Assembly (NCBI GenBank): GCA_029572955.1 | Contig: JAKPQE010000090.1 | Coordinates: 1-43,269, forward strand | Source of the DNA: Pseudomonadota bacterium | GTDB taxonomy: Bacteria; Pseudomonadota; Alphaproteobacteria; Rhizobiales; JAKPQE01 | DNA: 43,269 nucleotides | Direction: 5' to 3' | Part shown: positions 10,536 to 20,151 of the stretch, piece after piece | Layout: every line of letters begins with the position of its first letter | How positions within the stretch are numbered: position 1 is the first letter of the stretch | Made by a program: the position numbers and the translations under genes | Notes under the pieces: generated by a model | Seen by the model: only the letters and a program-made list of their open reading frames with translations | The model's database searches: none | Told to the model about the DNA's origin: nothing

Positions 10536-12404
10536 ATGGGTCTCTCCGGCGCACTCACCACCTCACTGACCGGTCTTTCGGTGACCCAGAAGGGCATCAC
10601 GACCGTCGCAGGCAATATCGCCAACGCGGACACCGCCGGTTACACCAGAAAGGTGCTTGGCCAGAAGGCCACTGCTGCCGGCGGTGTCGTCATTGGGGCG
10701 CGCCCGACCGAGGTGTCGCGGGCGCTGGACACGCTGCTCCAGCGCCAGATGGTCACCGAGACGGCCGCGGGGAGCTACGCCGACCTCATCGCCACCTACA
10801 CCGACCGGCTCGACCAGGGCTTCGGCGAACCGGGTTCGTCGAGCTCGCTCGATACGATCTACAACGGCTTCCTCGAAGCGGTGCAGGCGCTGACCGCCAG
10901 CCCGAACGACTACTCGACCCAGGTCGAGACGCTCGGCGCGGCGCGCACCCTCGCCAGCCAGCTCAACGCGCTCTCCGACGACATCCAGCAGATGCGCAGC
11001 GACGCCGAGGCCGGCATCGCCGAGGCGGTCGATCAGGCCAACGCGACACTGAAGCAGATCGAGCATCTCAACACCCAGATCGTCTCCTATTCCGGTTCGA
11101 CGGCGATGCCGACGAACCTGCTCGACGAGCGCGACCGCTACATCGCGCAGCTGTCGCAGCTGATGGACATCCGCGTCGTCGGTGGCGAGGGCGGTCCGGT
11201 CTCGATCTTCACGACGAGCGGCGTCGCGCTGTTCGACGGCACCGCCGCCCAGCTCAGCTTCGACCAGCATTCGACGATGACGGCCCAGACCGTCTACAGC
11301 AGCGATCCGTCCGAGCGCGGCGTCGGCACGATCACCCTCGGCATGGGCACGAGCTCGATCGACCTCCTGTCGTCGAACCTCATCCGCTCCGGCTCGATCG
11401 CGGCCTATGTCGAGCTGCGCGACAAGATCCTGCCGGAAGCGCAGAACCAGCTCGACGAGATCGCCAGCGCCCTGGCGCTGTCGCTGTCGAACCGCGAGAC
11501 GGACGGAACGGCGGTCACCTCGGGTGCGCAGGCCGGCTTCTCGATCGACCTTGCCGACCTCAAGGCCGGCAACACGATCAGCGTCTCGGTGACCGATACG
11601 ACCTCGAACACGACGACCAACTACACCTTCGTGCGGGTCGATAGCGCGAGCTCGCTGCCGCTCGACGACAGCCTGACGGCCGACCCGAACGATACGGTGA
11701 TCGGGATCGACTTTTCCGGTGGCTACGCCGCCGCGGCCGCGGCCATCCAGACGGCGCTCGGCGCCGGCTACACGGTCACCAATCCGTCCGGCACGACGCT
11801 CGAATTCCTCGACGACGGCGCCGCCGCCACCACCGACGTCAACAGCGTCTCGGCGTCGGAGACCATCACCTCGCTGACCTCGGGCGGGCCGGAACTGCCG
11901 TTCTTCATGGATGCCGGCAGCACGACCCGCTACTACACCGGCTCCGTCGACGGCTTCGAGCAGAAGGCCGGCTTTGCCGGGCGCATCGCGGTCAATGCCA
12001 GCCTCATCGCCAACCCGACGCTGCTCTCGACCTATTCGACGAGCCCGGCGACGGTGGCGGGCGATGCGACCCGGTCCGAGTTCATCGCCGACCGGCTCTC
12101 GGAGGGCAACAACGTCTTCCAGATGAGCGGCGAGACCAATGGCGCGCGGCTGTTCACCGGCTCGATCGGCGACTACCTGCGCGAGGTCATCGACTATCAG
12201 GGCGCGGCGAGCCAGTACGCGGCGCAGCGCGCCGAGGGGCAGGCGGTGGTCGTCGCCTCTCTGGAAGAGCGCTTCTTCGACGAATCCGGTGTCGAGATCG
12301 ACCAGGAACTCGCCAAGCTGACCACGTTGCAGACGAGCTACGCGGCCAATGCCCGGGTGATGTCCACGGTCAAGGAAATGATCGACATCCTGCTGCAGAT
12401 GTGA
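10536..12404 (+). CDS. flgK: hook-associated protein 1, FlgK
   Basis: 622-residue junction protein between hook and filament, secreted by the flagellar type III apparatus. The N-terminal D0 motif is GNIANADTAGYTRK (about 27-40) and the C-terminal D0 helix ends QTSYAANARVMSTVKEMIDILLQM. Coiled segments around 120-190 and a variable Ser/Thr/Asp-rich centre are typical. A GGGG ribosome site lies just before the ATG. It is 37 bases after flgE and 11 bases before flgL, so it belongs to the same RpoN-driven transcript. Confidence 0.94.
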   Translation: MGLSGALTTSLTGLSVTQKGITTVAGNIANADTAGYTRKVLGQKATAAGGVVIGARPTEVSRALDTLLQRQMVTETAAGSYADLIATYTDRLDQGFGEPGSSSSLDTIYNGFLEAVQALTASPNDYSTQVETLGAARTLASQLNALSDDIQQMRSDAEAGIAEAVDQANATLKQIEHLNTQIVSYSGSTAMPTNLLDERDRYIAQLSQLMDIRVVGGEGGPVSIFTTSGVALFDGTAAQLSFDQHSTMTAQTVYSSDPSERGVGTITLGMGTSSIDLLSSNLIRSGSIAAYVELRDKILPEAQNQLDEIASALALSLSNRETDGTAVTSGAQAGFSIDLADLKAGNTISVSVTDTTSNTTTNYTFVRVDSASSLPLDDSLTADPNDTVIGIDFSGGYAAAAAAIQTALGAGYTVTNPSGTTLEFLDDGAAATTDVNSVSASETITSLTSGGPELPFFMDAGSTTRYYTGSVDGFEQKAGFAGRIAVNASLIANPTLLSTYSTSPATVAGDATRSEFIADRLSEGNNVFQMSGETNGARLFTGSIGDYLREVIDYQGAASQYAAQRAEGQAVVVASLEERFFDESGVEIDQELAKLTTLQTSYAANARVMSTVKEMIDILLQM

Positions 12405-12415
12405 GGAGTACGACA

Positions 12416-13918
12416 ATGGCGGTCAACAACATCGCATCGCCGATGATGATCCTGTCGCAGCGCTTCGTGTCGATGCGCAACGATCTCCTGTCGTTGCAGC
12501 AGCAGCTCGGCACCGGCCGCTCCGCGGACAGTTTCGGCGGCCTCGGCGCCGAGCGCGACCTCGCGCTCGCCTTCCGCTCGACCCGGTCGGCGGCGACCGC
12601 CTACCGGCAGACGATCAGCACCGTCGACGTGCGCATCAACGTCATGCAGACGGCGCTCGAGCGGCTGAGCGCGCTGACCGGCGAGGCCAAGAGCACCCTC
12701 AACGGCACCGCCTTCGAGCTGACCGGCGGCTCGCAGACGGCCGAGCAGAAGACCGCGCGGCTGCAGCTCGAGGAAATGGCGGCGCTGCTCAATTCCCATG
12801 TCGACGGCCGCTATCTCTTCTCCGGCCAGACGATCGAGACCGAGCCGGTCGCCCCGATCAGCGAGATCCTCGACGGCGATGCCACCCATGCCGGCTTCCG
12901 CCAGGTGATGGCGGAGCGGCGCGAGGCCGATCTCGGCGCCAACGGCCTCGGCCGGCTTGCCATCTCGGCGGGTCCCGGCGACGGCGTGACGCTCGCCGAG
13001 GACGTTGCCGGCCATCCCTTCGGCTTCAAGATCACCGGCATCTCCACGACCTCGGCGGCGGTCGCGACGACCGGCCCGACCGGCGCGGAGAACACGGTGA
13101 CGACCGAATTCACCGGCCTGCCGACCGCCGGCGAGCAGGTTCGCATCTACCTCGATTTGCCCGACGGCACCTCGACGACGGTCACCCTCAACGCCACCCA
13201 TTCGACCTCGCCGCTGGTCGGCCAGTTCACCATCGGCGCCGACACGGCGACGACGGCGGCCAATTTCCAGAGCGCGCTCGACGCGGCGCTGTCGAAGACC
13301 GCCGCGACCGAGCTTGCCGCCGCGTCCGGCATCGCGGCGGCCGACAACTTCTTTGCGACCGACGACGCCAATCCGCCGATGCGGGTCGACGGCCCGCCCT
13401 TCGACAGCGCGACGGCGCTCATCGCCGGCACGTCGGCCAACACGGTGTCCTGGTACAAGGGCGAGGCGGGCACGACCAGCGCGCGCAACACCTCGACGGC
13501 CCGGGTCGACGACAGCACGACGATCGCCTATGGCGCGCGGGCCAACGAGGTCGGGCTGCGCACGACCTTCCAGATGGTCGCGGTCGCGGCGGCGGCGACC
13601 TTTTCGGCGAGCGATCCCAACGCCGCCGGCGAATACGAGGCGATGGCCTCGCGCATCCGCTTCAACATCGACGACGTCACCGGCGACCACAGCCCGAGCA
13701 GCGTTTCGGTCGAGATCGCCATCGCGCAGCGCTCGATGGATGTCGCCGATACGCGCCATACCACGTCGCAGAACTACATGAGCGAGTTAATCGACGACAT
13801 CGAGGGTGTCGAGACCGAGGAACTGGCGGCCAAGATCCTGACCGTGCAGACGCGGCTCGAGGCGACCTATCAAGTGACCTCGATGCTCGCCCAGCTGTCG
13901 CTGACCAACTACCTTTGA
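12416..13918 (+). CDS. flgL: flagellin-like hook-associated protein 3, FlgL
   Basis: 500-residue second junction protein, member of the flagellin superfamily. The N-terminal flagellin-type helices include LQQQLGTGRSADSF (about 24-37) and a heptad-rich stretch to about residue 120; the C-terminal helix (LAAKILTVQTRLEATYQVTSMLAQLSLTNYL region) pairs with it. The protein is longer than enteric FlgL (about 317) because of a central Thr/Ala-rich domain, common in this lineage. Start chosen at 12416, where GAGGAG (12403-12408) sits at ideal distance; the frame runs a few codons further up but overlaps flgK without a better site. Confidence 0.92.
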   Translation: MAVNNIASPMMILSQRFVSMRNDLLSLQQQLGTGRSADSFGGLGAERDLALAFRSTRSAATAYRQTISTVDVRINVMQTALERLSALTGEAKSTLNGTAFELTGGSQTAEQKTARLQLEEMAALLNSHVDGRYLFSGQTIETEPVAPISEILDGDATHAGFRQVMAERREADLGANGLGRLAISAGPGDGVTLAEDVAGHPFGFKITGISTTSAAVATTGPTGAENTVTTEFTGLPTAGEQVRIYLDLPDGTSTTVTLNATHSTSPLVGQFTIGADTATTAANFQSALDAALSKTAATELAAASGIAAADNFFATDDANPPMRVDGPPFDSATALIAGTSANTVSWYKGEAGTTSARNTSTARVDDSTTIAYGARANEVGLRTTFQMVAVAAAATFSASDPNAAGEYEAMASRIRFNIDDVTGDHSPSSVSVEIAIAQRSMDVADTRHTTSQNYMSELIDDIEGVETEELAAKILTVQTRLEATYQVTSMLAQLSLTNYL

Positions 13919-13940
13919 GGTTCGTCGCGGCCATCGCGCC

Positions 13941-13966
13941 GGCGCCGTCCGAAAACGGGCGGCGCC
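13941..13966. terminator. hairpin between convergent flgL and flbT
   Basis: An 11-bp stem (GGCGCCGTCCG with CGGGCGGCGCC, one G-U pair on the plus strand) closed by an AAAA loop. It lies between the convergent ends of flgL and flbT. There is no long T-run on either side, so it may be a weak or Rho-assisted terminator. Confidence 0.55.
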
Positions 13967-13973
13967 TGCCGTT

Positions 13974-14390
13974 TCAGGCCGTCGTCCTGCCGGTGTCGCC
14001 GTCGCCATTGGCGATTTCGAGAAGCTCGGCCTCGTAGGCAATGAGGCCCTTGGCTTCCTTCAGCGCCTTGTAGAGCGTGCCCGACAGGATCGCGCTGTTG
14101 ATGCGGTCGACGATCGGCAGCGTGCTCGGCGCCGCCTTCACGATGTCGATGACGAGGGCGAAGTAGTCCTTCTGCAGGCTCGTCATGTCGCCGCCGAGAT
14201 ACATCAGCTGGATGGCGAGATAGACGCGCTTGGCCGGCGTGTCGGCGGTCTCGCTGGTCAGGATGTCCTTCTCGCGCAGGATCGGCGCCTTGCTCTCGAT
14301 GTAGAGCCGGGTGCGCTGGTTGTCGTTGGTGATGACGCTCTCGCCGATGATGATGCGTTCACCCGGCTTCAGTTCCACCTTCAATGCCAT
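13974..14390 (-). CDS. flbT: flagellar biosynthesis repressor FlbT
   Basis: 138-residue alphaproteobacterial regulator. In Caulobacter FlbT binds flagellin mRNA leaders and couples flagellin synthesis to hook assembly. Seen here: the family opening MALKVELKPGERIIIGESVI, then RTRLYIESKAPILREKDI and the YLAIQLMYLGG core helix. Length is normal. It is convergent with flgL and lies alone; the usual partner FlaF is not in the window. Its placement next to the hook genes agrees with its checkpoint function. Confidence 0.93.
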   Translation of the reverse strand: MALKVELKPGERIIIGESVITNDNQRTRLYIESKAPILREKDILTSETADTPAKRVYLAIQLMYLGGDMTSLQKDYFALVIDIVKAAPSTLPIVDRINSAILSGTLYKALKEAKGLIAYEAELLEIANGDGDTGRTTA

Positions 14391-14466
14391 GGCGAGTCCC
14401 CCGGCTACTCCCGCGAATCTTTGGCCAGTCTAACCGAAACGGCCGCCGGGCGCGCCGCCTGCCGGC

Positions 14467-15363
14467 TCATTCCTCGACGACGTATTCGACGCGGCGATCG
14501 AAGGCGTAGAGTTCGTCGTCGGTGTACTTGCCGGCATCGTCGGGCTGGAACGGCTCGCTCTCGCCGCGGCCGACGACCTCGATCGGGAAGGGATAGCCGA
14601 GCTCGACGAGATAATTGGCGACGGTCCGGGCGCGGTCGGCCGAGAGCCGCAGATTGTAGCCGTCCGAGCCGCGCGGGTCGGTATGGCCGACGATCTTCAG
14701 GCCGCGATGCGGGTTTTCCTGCAGATAGGCGTAGATGTCCTCGACGGCGAAGGCGCCGTTCGGCGTGAGCGCGCTCGAATTGTAGTCGAACTGCACCGGC
14801 ACCGGCACGGCGACGGCCGAGAAGTTGCGGAAATGCGGCGAGGCGAGGCCGGACTTGCGCCCGCGGAACTGGCGGGTCTGGACGTAGGACGGGGCAAGGG
14901 CGCGGGCCTGCAGGGCGCGCTTGACGATGCGCTCCTCGACGTCGCGCGGCGGCGCCTTCGGGTTCGCCGCGACGTCGCGGATGTCGTCGATGGCCTCCTC
15001 GTAGAGCCTGACCGCATCGGCCCAGCGCTGCTCGTCGTAGCCGATGTCGGCAAGGGCGGCGGTGACCTGCCAGGGGCGGCCGTAGCCGAGCGCCTTTTCC
15101 AGCGTGGCGCGGTCGGGGCGCGGGCTCGCCGCCTGGACCATGCGGGCCATCAGGCGGCCGACGCGATCGCGATAGCCGGCGTCGCAGGTGACGTCGGCGA
15201 CCATGCGGCCGTAGAGACCGTCGAAGCGGGCGACGTCGCGACCCTCGAGGGCGGAGCGGATCTCGGCGTCGAGGGCGGTGCAGTCGGCTCTCGCGGGTGT
15301 CGCCGCAAGGCCGGCGAGGAGGGCGATGCCGGCGATGGCCGCGCCGATCCGGAAACGGGTCAT
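14467..15363 (-). CDS. exported OmpA-family peptidoglycan-binding protein
   Basis: 298 residues with a Sec signal peptide (hydrophobic GAAIAGIALLAGLAATPARA, cleavage before Asp at about 26). The middle (about 26-170) is helical and unrecognised. The C-terminal OmpA/MotB domain begins near VQFDYNSSAL (about 185) and contains IVGHTDPRGSDGYNLRLSADRA, the conserved peptidoglycan-contacting Asp and Arg region, and ends with VGRGESEPF. The protein should sit in the periplasm attached non-covalently to the wall. Its ATG overlaps the TGA of the upstream haem-protein gene by four bases, so the two are translationally coupled. Probably the wall anchor of the caspase/haem operon; that role is inferred from context. 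Confidence 0.88.
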   Translation of the reverse strand: MTRFRIGAAIAGIALLAGLAATPARADCTALDAEIRSALEGRDVARFDGLYGRMVADVTCDAGYRDRVGRLMARMVQAASPRPDRATLEKALGYGRPWQVTAALADIGYDEQRWADAVRLYEEAIDDIRDVAANPKAPPRDVEERIVKRALQARALAPSYVQTRQFRGRKSGLASPHFRNFSAVAVPVPVQFDYNSSALTPNGAFAVEDIYAYLQENPHRGLKIVGHTDPRGSDGYNLRLSADRARTVANYLVELGYPFPIEVVGRGESEPFQPDDAGKYTDDELYAFDRRVEYVVEE

Positions 15364-18050
15364 GGGGCTATCTCCAGTCGTATGGCGGTACGGGCGACGA
15401 TCTCGCCGGCGGCCCGGCCGGCGGCCGGAGGCTCGGCCGGCGCGCCGTCGGCGGGGGCGGACATGCCGGCCATCCCGGACATGCCATCGGCGCCGGCCAT
15501 GCCGGTCGGTTCGGCCGCGGGCCGGCCACGGCTGGCGAGGCTGCGCTTCAGGAAGTCGTCGTAATTGCCGAGCGAGACGAAGGCGCTGTCGGCATAGTCG
15601 CCGACGATGCCGTCGACGCTGCGGCTCTCGGTGCTGCAGACGGCGATGACCGTCTCGAGGCCGGGATCGCCGAAGCGGAACTGGAACTTGGCATCGGCCG
15701 CCGGGAACACGAAGTCGGTGCCGGCGGCGATGTGGTTCTCGACCTGGAAGCGGTTGGGGAAGATCACGGTCGCAAGGCCGGTCTGGTCGACGTCGACGAG
15801 GGTCAGGAAACAGGCCCGCTCGCTGTTGACGGTGAAGGTCGCAAGGTCGCCGACACGATAGGAACTGCGGTCGGCGACGAGGCTCAGGCCGAATTCGTGG
15901 CGCTGCCCGACCGGGCCGGGATCGACCTTGGCGACGGTGACGGCGGCACCCATCGCGCCGATCGGCTCGTCGTCGGTGAGGCGGGCAACGAGGGTCGGGA
16001 AGATCTCCTCGAACTCCTCGCGCGGCACGACGCCCTGGGCGAAGCGGCGCTTCAGCCGCGGCGCGGCCTCGACGCCGGCATTGTCGAGGGCGGCGAGGAA
16101 CGCCTCGGTCGAAAGGCCGAACTCGGCGGCGGCGAGGGTCACCTCGACCGGCCGCTCGAAGCGGGTCGCGAGCGCGTTGACCGGCTCGACGCCGTTCAGC
16201 TTCAGCGTCGGGTCGAGGCCGGCCCGGCGCATCGCGGCGGCGAAGCGCTCGCCGTCCTCGGCGAGGATGCGGTCCATCTCGGCGGCTTCCGGGTGCAGCG
16301 CCTCGACGGCCTCGCGGACCGGCTTCTCGAAAGTCCTGTCGGCGACGACATGGGCGCGGATCTCGTCCTTGACGGCACGCAGGCCGGCGCCATGGCAACC
16401 CATGCAGGAGATGCCGTTGGTGACCGTGAGGTCGCGCCGGGTCGGATCCTGCACGACGCTGGTCGGCGCCTTGTCGAGGCGCCGGCCGGCGGCATCGGCG
16501 AGGAACGAGGCGACGAAGCCGTTGGGCAGCGAGAACAGCGTCTCGCCGCCGTCGTGGACGAAGCCATCGGTGCCGCCGGGGCCGAGCGGATGCTCGAAGA
16601 TGCTCTGGCGATCGCGGGCGCCGGCGAAATCGTAACTCGTCCAGAAGAAACCGGTCGGGATGGTGTGGCGCTCGACCATGCGGTTGTTGCGGCTCTCGCC
16701 GGACTTCTGGAAGCCGGCGCGGGCGGCGCGCAGGGACGCGATGTCGCCGGCGACGTCGACCCCGAGCTTTCGCTGCAGCTCGGCGAAGCTGCCGGGCAGG
16801 CCGAGCATCGAATTGTAGAGCGGCGGCTGGGCGGCCGAGAAGGCGAACCAGTCGGCCCTGATGTACGGCTGGGCCGAGCCGGTCGTGTCCTTGACGAAGG
16901 CGAAGATCGGGGCGTCCGGCCGGATCGCGTAAGGGTAGGCGGCGACGATGCGGTTCCAGTCGTCGGCGCTCCAGCCGAGATCGCCGAGGTTGAAGCGGAC
17001 GACCGTGCCGGCCGGATCGGCCGGGGCGAGGCGCACCGCGTCGGTGGCGCGCGACAGGCCGTTGAGAAGCTTCACCGCGCCCTGGCGATAGGCGTTCATT
17101 TCCTCGTCGGTGGCGCAGGCATTGTGGAGATGGGCGAGGGTCAGATAGCGCGTGCCGGCGATCTTCGTCGACGGCTGCTTCTGCAGGTCGTCGGCGACGA
17201 TGCCGGCGACATCGGCGTTGGAGACGAAGCTGCGGCCGGTGCAGGCGATCGCGCCGCCACCGGAAAGGCCGGCGACCCAGGCGCGGAGCGCGGCGAGATC
17301 GTCCGGGCCGACCTCCGGCTTGTCCGTCGCGAACTCGTAGTAGAGGTCGTAGGGCATTTCCTGGTTGAGGATCTGCTGGACGATGCGCGAGCCGTCGGGA
17401 TTGCCGGGCTGGACGAGATGGGCGTCACGCGCGACCTCGTCGAGCATCAGGATGTTGCCGAAATTCTTCGCCGGCCGGTCGCGGCCTTCCAGAAGCCCGT
17501 CCTGATGGCAGCGGGCGCAATGCTTCTGGAGCACGTCGAAGGCGGCGCGGGCGACGGGTTCAGCGGGGGCGAGGATCGGATTGCCCTGGCTGTCGGCGCC
17601 GACCTCTTGGCCGGTGAAATCGCGCAGCTTGACGACCTTCGGCGGCACCGGCGGGATATCGGGCGCGGCCGGCGCTGCGGCCTCGGCGGGCGCTGCGACC
17701 GTTGCCGGTGCGGCAGGGGCGGCCCCGCCGGGAGGCGTCGTCGCTTCGGCCTTTTCCGACGCTGGCGCCGGGGCATTCACCACCGGTTCGGCCGGATCGG
17801 CAGCGGACGGGATTGCCGGCGCATCGCCGGCGGCGGGGGCAGGGGCGACGTCCTCGCCCTTGATGATCGCGTTGACGGCGCCGGCATCGCCGGCAGCCGG
17901 GGTCACGGCCGGCGCCGCGGCCTCGGGCGCGGCGGGGGCGCTCATGCCGGGCAGGGCGCGATCCTCGGCGCGGGCGCTCGCACTGACGCCGGCAAGGAGC
18001 GCTGCGAGCGCGATCGAGGCGGAAAGCTGTGCGAGCGAGCGGCGGCTCAT
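15360..18050 (-). CDS. exported c-type haem protein with C-terminal DUF4384-like domain
   Basis: 896 residues with a clear Sec signal (SIALAALLAGVSASARA, cut near residue 29). An Ala/Pro-rich linker (about 30-135) precedes a cytochrome-c-like domain with haem motif CARCH (Cys178, Cys181, His182). A second motif, CMGCH (Cys549, Cys552, His553), sits in a separate domain, so two covalent haems are likely. Residues about 720-815 (LVADRSSYRVGDLATF ... LTLVDVDQTG ... IFPN) look like DUF4384, a domain normally attached to caspase-like proteases, and the neighbouring caspase carries one too. GMSAPA occurs near both ends, with a Met/Gly-rich patch at about 849-863. GGAGGG precedes the ATG, and the stop overlaps the OmpA-like gene. 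Function unknown; it may be an electron carrier or redox sensor for the protease. Confidence 0.85.
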   Translation of the reverse strand: MSRRSLAQLSASIALAALLAGVSASARAEDRALPGMSAPAAPEAAAPAVTPAAGDAGAVNAIIKGEDVAPAPAAGDAPAIPSAADPAEPVVNAPAPASEKAEATTPPGGAAPAAPATVAAPAEAAAPAAPDIPPVPPKVVKLRDFTGQEVGADSQGNPILAPAEPVARAAFDVLQKHCARCHQDGLLEGRDRPAKNFGNILMLDEVARDAHLVQPGNPDGSRIVQQILNQEMPYDLYYEFATDKPEVGPDDLAALRAWVAGLSGGGAIACTGRSFVSNADVAGIVADDLQKQPSTKIAGTRYLTLAHLHNACATDEEMNAYRQGAVKLLNGLSRATDAVRLAPADPAGTVVRFNLGDLGWSADDWNRIVAAYPYAIRPDAPIFAFVKDTTGSAQPYIRADWFAFSAAQPPLYNSMLGLPGSFAELQRKLGVDVAGDIASLRAARAGFQKSGESRNNRMVERHTIPTGFFWTSYDFAGARDRQSIFEHPLGPGGTDGFVHDGGETLFSLPNGFVASFLADAAGRRLDKAPTSVVQDPTRRDLTVTNGISCMGCHGAGLRAVKDEIRAHVVADRTFEKPVREAVEALHPEAAEMDRILAEDGERFAAAMRRAGLDPTLKLNGVEPVNALATRFERPVEVTLAAAEFGLSTEAFLAALDNAGVEAAPRLKRRFAQGVVPREEFEEIFPTLVARLTDDEPIGAMGAAVTVAKVDPGPVGQRHEFGLSLVADRSSYRVGDLATFTVNSERACFLTLVDVDQTGLATVIFPNRFQVENHIAAGTDFVFPAADAKFQFRFGDPGLETVIAVCSTESRSVDGIVGDYADSAFVSLGNYDDFLKRSLASRGRPAAEPTGMAGADGMSGMAGMSAPADGAPAEPPAAGRAAGEIVARTAIRLEIAP

Positions 18051-18123
18051 GAATTCCCTCCGTCTGCCCGCGGCAAAATGGCGGGCGCAGTTTCCTCTGC
18101 CCGGATCGGCTCCGGGATGCCGG

Positions 18124-19746
18124 TCAGCGACCGACGATTTCGTAGCGCAGCGTCGCCACCGCCCAGGGCCGGACCCTGGTGTTGGCGCCGGGGTCGTCCG
18201 TGTTGCGCGTTCCGCCGAGGGCGGCGGCAAGCCGCGGCAGGTAGTCCTTGACCGCCTTGGCGGCCGGGATCGGCGCCATGCGCTGGTCGCCGACCATCGC
18301 CGGCCAGTCGATCGGCTCGAGCGCGACGAGGGCGACGAGAGTGCCGCTGGTCGGCGCTGTCGCGTCGAAGCGCATGCCGTAATAGGCGTCGGGCACGGTG
18401 ATCGTCGCGCCGCCGCGAATGACGCCGGCGCGGCCGGCATCGCGGGCGAACTGGTTGGGGAAGAGCTGGATCAGCTTGCCGTCGTCGGTGAGGTTGAGGA
18501 GCACGAGCTGGCCGTCGACCGGGCTCGTCACGCGGAAGCGGATGTTGCGCGTGCCGACGCGCACCGGCGAGGGCGGATCCTGATAGAGCACGACGCCGGC
18601 ATCGTTGCCGCCGGCGAAGAAGTCGAGAATCGTGTCGGCATCGACGGTCGTCGCCGGATCGCCGACCGGGTCGCCGCCCGGGCCATCGGCGAAGGCGGCG
18701 GACGGGTCGAGCGTCGGGGTCAGGCCCATCTCGCACTGGTCGGCGTGGCGATTGCAGTAGGCGTCGGACTCGGCGCGCACATAGGCGAGGAGTTCGGCAT
18801 TGGAGATCTCGCCGTTGCGGTTGCGATCGGCGGCCTTGGTCTCGAGGCCCTTCACATAGGCGGCGGTGAAGACGCCGTGATAGTCGGGCGCATCGTCGGT
18901 ATCGATGAGGGCGACCTGGCTCGAGGAGACGGCGGTCCACACGGTGACGCCGGCCGGCGTCTCGCGCGGCGACATCGGCGTTCCCTCCGCCTTCTGCTCG
19001 GCGACCTTTTCCTCGACGACGATCGAGCGGAACTTCTTCAGGTTCGGCGTGCGGCCGGCCTTGCCCGGGCCGAGCGGGGAGGCCGAGCGCGTCACCGTGC
19101 CGGAATGGCAGGAATCGAAGACGACCGTCGCGGCCCGGTCGGAGAGGGCCTTGAAGGCGATGCCGAGTTCGTCGTCGGTGATCATGCCGACGACGCTGTT
19201 CTCGGTCTCGCCCTCGACGATCCTGGCGTCGTGCGGAACGATCGTCTCGTCGGTGCCGTCGGCCTCGTCGCCATTGTCGTCGGCCTGATAGAAGCCGTGG
19301 CCGACATAGAAGAAATAGGTGCGCTCGCCCGGCTCTGTGCCGCCGGCGAGCCAGTCGCGGATGCCGCCGAGGATCGCCTGCTTGGTCGCCGCGCTGTCGA
19401 TGAGGACGCGGATGTCGCGTTCGGCAAAGCCGAGCGTGCCGGTCAAAAGGCGCTTCATATTGCCGACATCGCGGGCCGAGGCGCCGGGGATCTCGAAGGA
19501 GAGCCGGTCATCGGCATAGACGTCGATGCCGACGAGAAGGGCCTTGTCGGCGAGCGCCGGGGCCGGGGCGAGGGCGGCAGAGAGTGCCGCGAGGGCCGAA
19601 AGGGCGAGGGAGGAGAGGGTGGTGAGCGGCGCAAGCCGAAGCTTCGCGAGGGCAGGCAGGACCGCCGACTCGAGAGCGGATCGCGCGCCGCGCGCACCGG
19701 GGGGTGTTCCGCGGCGCAATCCCCAGCCAAAGGCACGATCCGACAT
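18124..19746 (-). CDS. exported caspase-fold protease (peptidase C14) with EF-hand-like loop and DUF4384-like domain
   Basis: 540 residues. A long n-region precedes a signal-type hydrophobic stretch (LSSLALSALAALSAALAPAPALA, cut near residue 67). The caspase p20-like domain follows: LVGIDVYAD, catalytic His150 in YFFYVGHG, and catalytic Cys213 in VVFDSCHSG. A loop DRNRNGEISNAE (307-318) matches the EF-hand calcium loop (D-x-N-x-N-G-x-I-S-x-x-E). The C-terminal DUF4384-like domain is at about 390-480. GGGGAGG stands 8-10 bases before the chosen ATG; a longer frame upstream lacks such a site. First gene of the leftward operon with the haem protein (73-base gap) and the OmpA-like protein. Metacaspase-type cleavage after basic residues is known for relatives, but the substrate here is unknown. 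Confidence 0.9.
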   Translation of the reverse strand: MSDRAFGWGLRRGTPPGARGARSALESAVLPALAKLRLAPLTTLSSLALSALAALSAALAPAPALADKALLVGIDVYADDRLSFEIPGASARDVGNMKRLLTGTLGFAERDIRVLIDSAATKQAILGGIRDWLAGGTEPGERTYFFYVGHGFYQADDNGDEADGTDETIVPHDARIVEGETENSVVGMITDDELGIAFKALSDRAATVVFDSCHSGTVTRSASPLGPGKAGRTPNLKKFRSIVVEEKVAEQKAEGTPMSPRETPAGVTVWTAVSSSQVALIDTDDAPDYHGVFTAAYVKGLETKAADRNRNGEISNAELLAYVRAESDAYCNRHADQCEMGLTPTLDPSAAFADGPGGDPVGDPATTVDADTILDFFAGGNDAGVVLYQDPPSPVRVGTRNIRFRVTSPVDGQLVLLNLTDDGKLIQLFPNQFARDAGRAGVIRGGATITVPDAYYGMRFDATAPTSGTLVALVALEPIDWPAMVGDQRMAPIPAAKAVKDYLPRLAAALGGTRNTDDPGANTRVRPWAVATLRYEIVGR

Positions 19747-20151
19747 CGCCAGTCCTCCCCTTGTCGTTTCCGCCTGCCGGCCCGCCGTCTCGGCGGCGCT
19801 TTCCGGCCTTGCAGCCTGCTCCAGTGCGGCAAATCCGCACCGCGCCGTCAAGCCCGCAGCGCGCGCATTCACCCGGCGCCGCACCGGCTTCGGCCGCCTT
19901 GGCGCCGGCATCCGCCGCCTGATGCCCGCAACGCGCGCACCCAGCGAAAGCCGGCAATGACGGCCGCTGACGGCCCGTCCTTTCAGCCGTCACAGCGAGG
20001 CGTTGGACCTGCTCGGCGAGCAGCCCCTCACGGCGCGCTGCGATGATAGCCGATTCCCTTCTGGAAAGCGGGGGCGGGGTTTGGGGGGCGTTTGGGATTG
20101 CGCGCGGTGCAACTGAAACGATAAGATGACTTAATATGGAGCCGATGAAAA
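19747..20151. other. 405-base gene-free stretch upstream of the caspase operon
   Basis: No open frame here has family support; the frames seen are shadows of GC-rich codon bias. The left part is GC-rich and should hold the promoter of the leftward caspase operon, though I found no convincing -35/-10 pair. Base composition changes abruptly near 20105, from GC-rich to AT-rich, which I take as the left edge of the foreign segment carrying the ATPase gene. No direct repeat marking that edge was found by eye. Confidence 0.5.

Noticed and set aside
15297-18251. A 984-codon open frame on the plus strand opposite the haem protein
   Set aside because: Same codon-bias shadow; no signal, motif or ribosome site, whereas the minus strand encodes two CxxCH motifs and a signal peptide.
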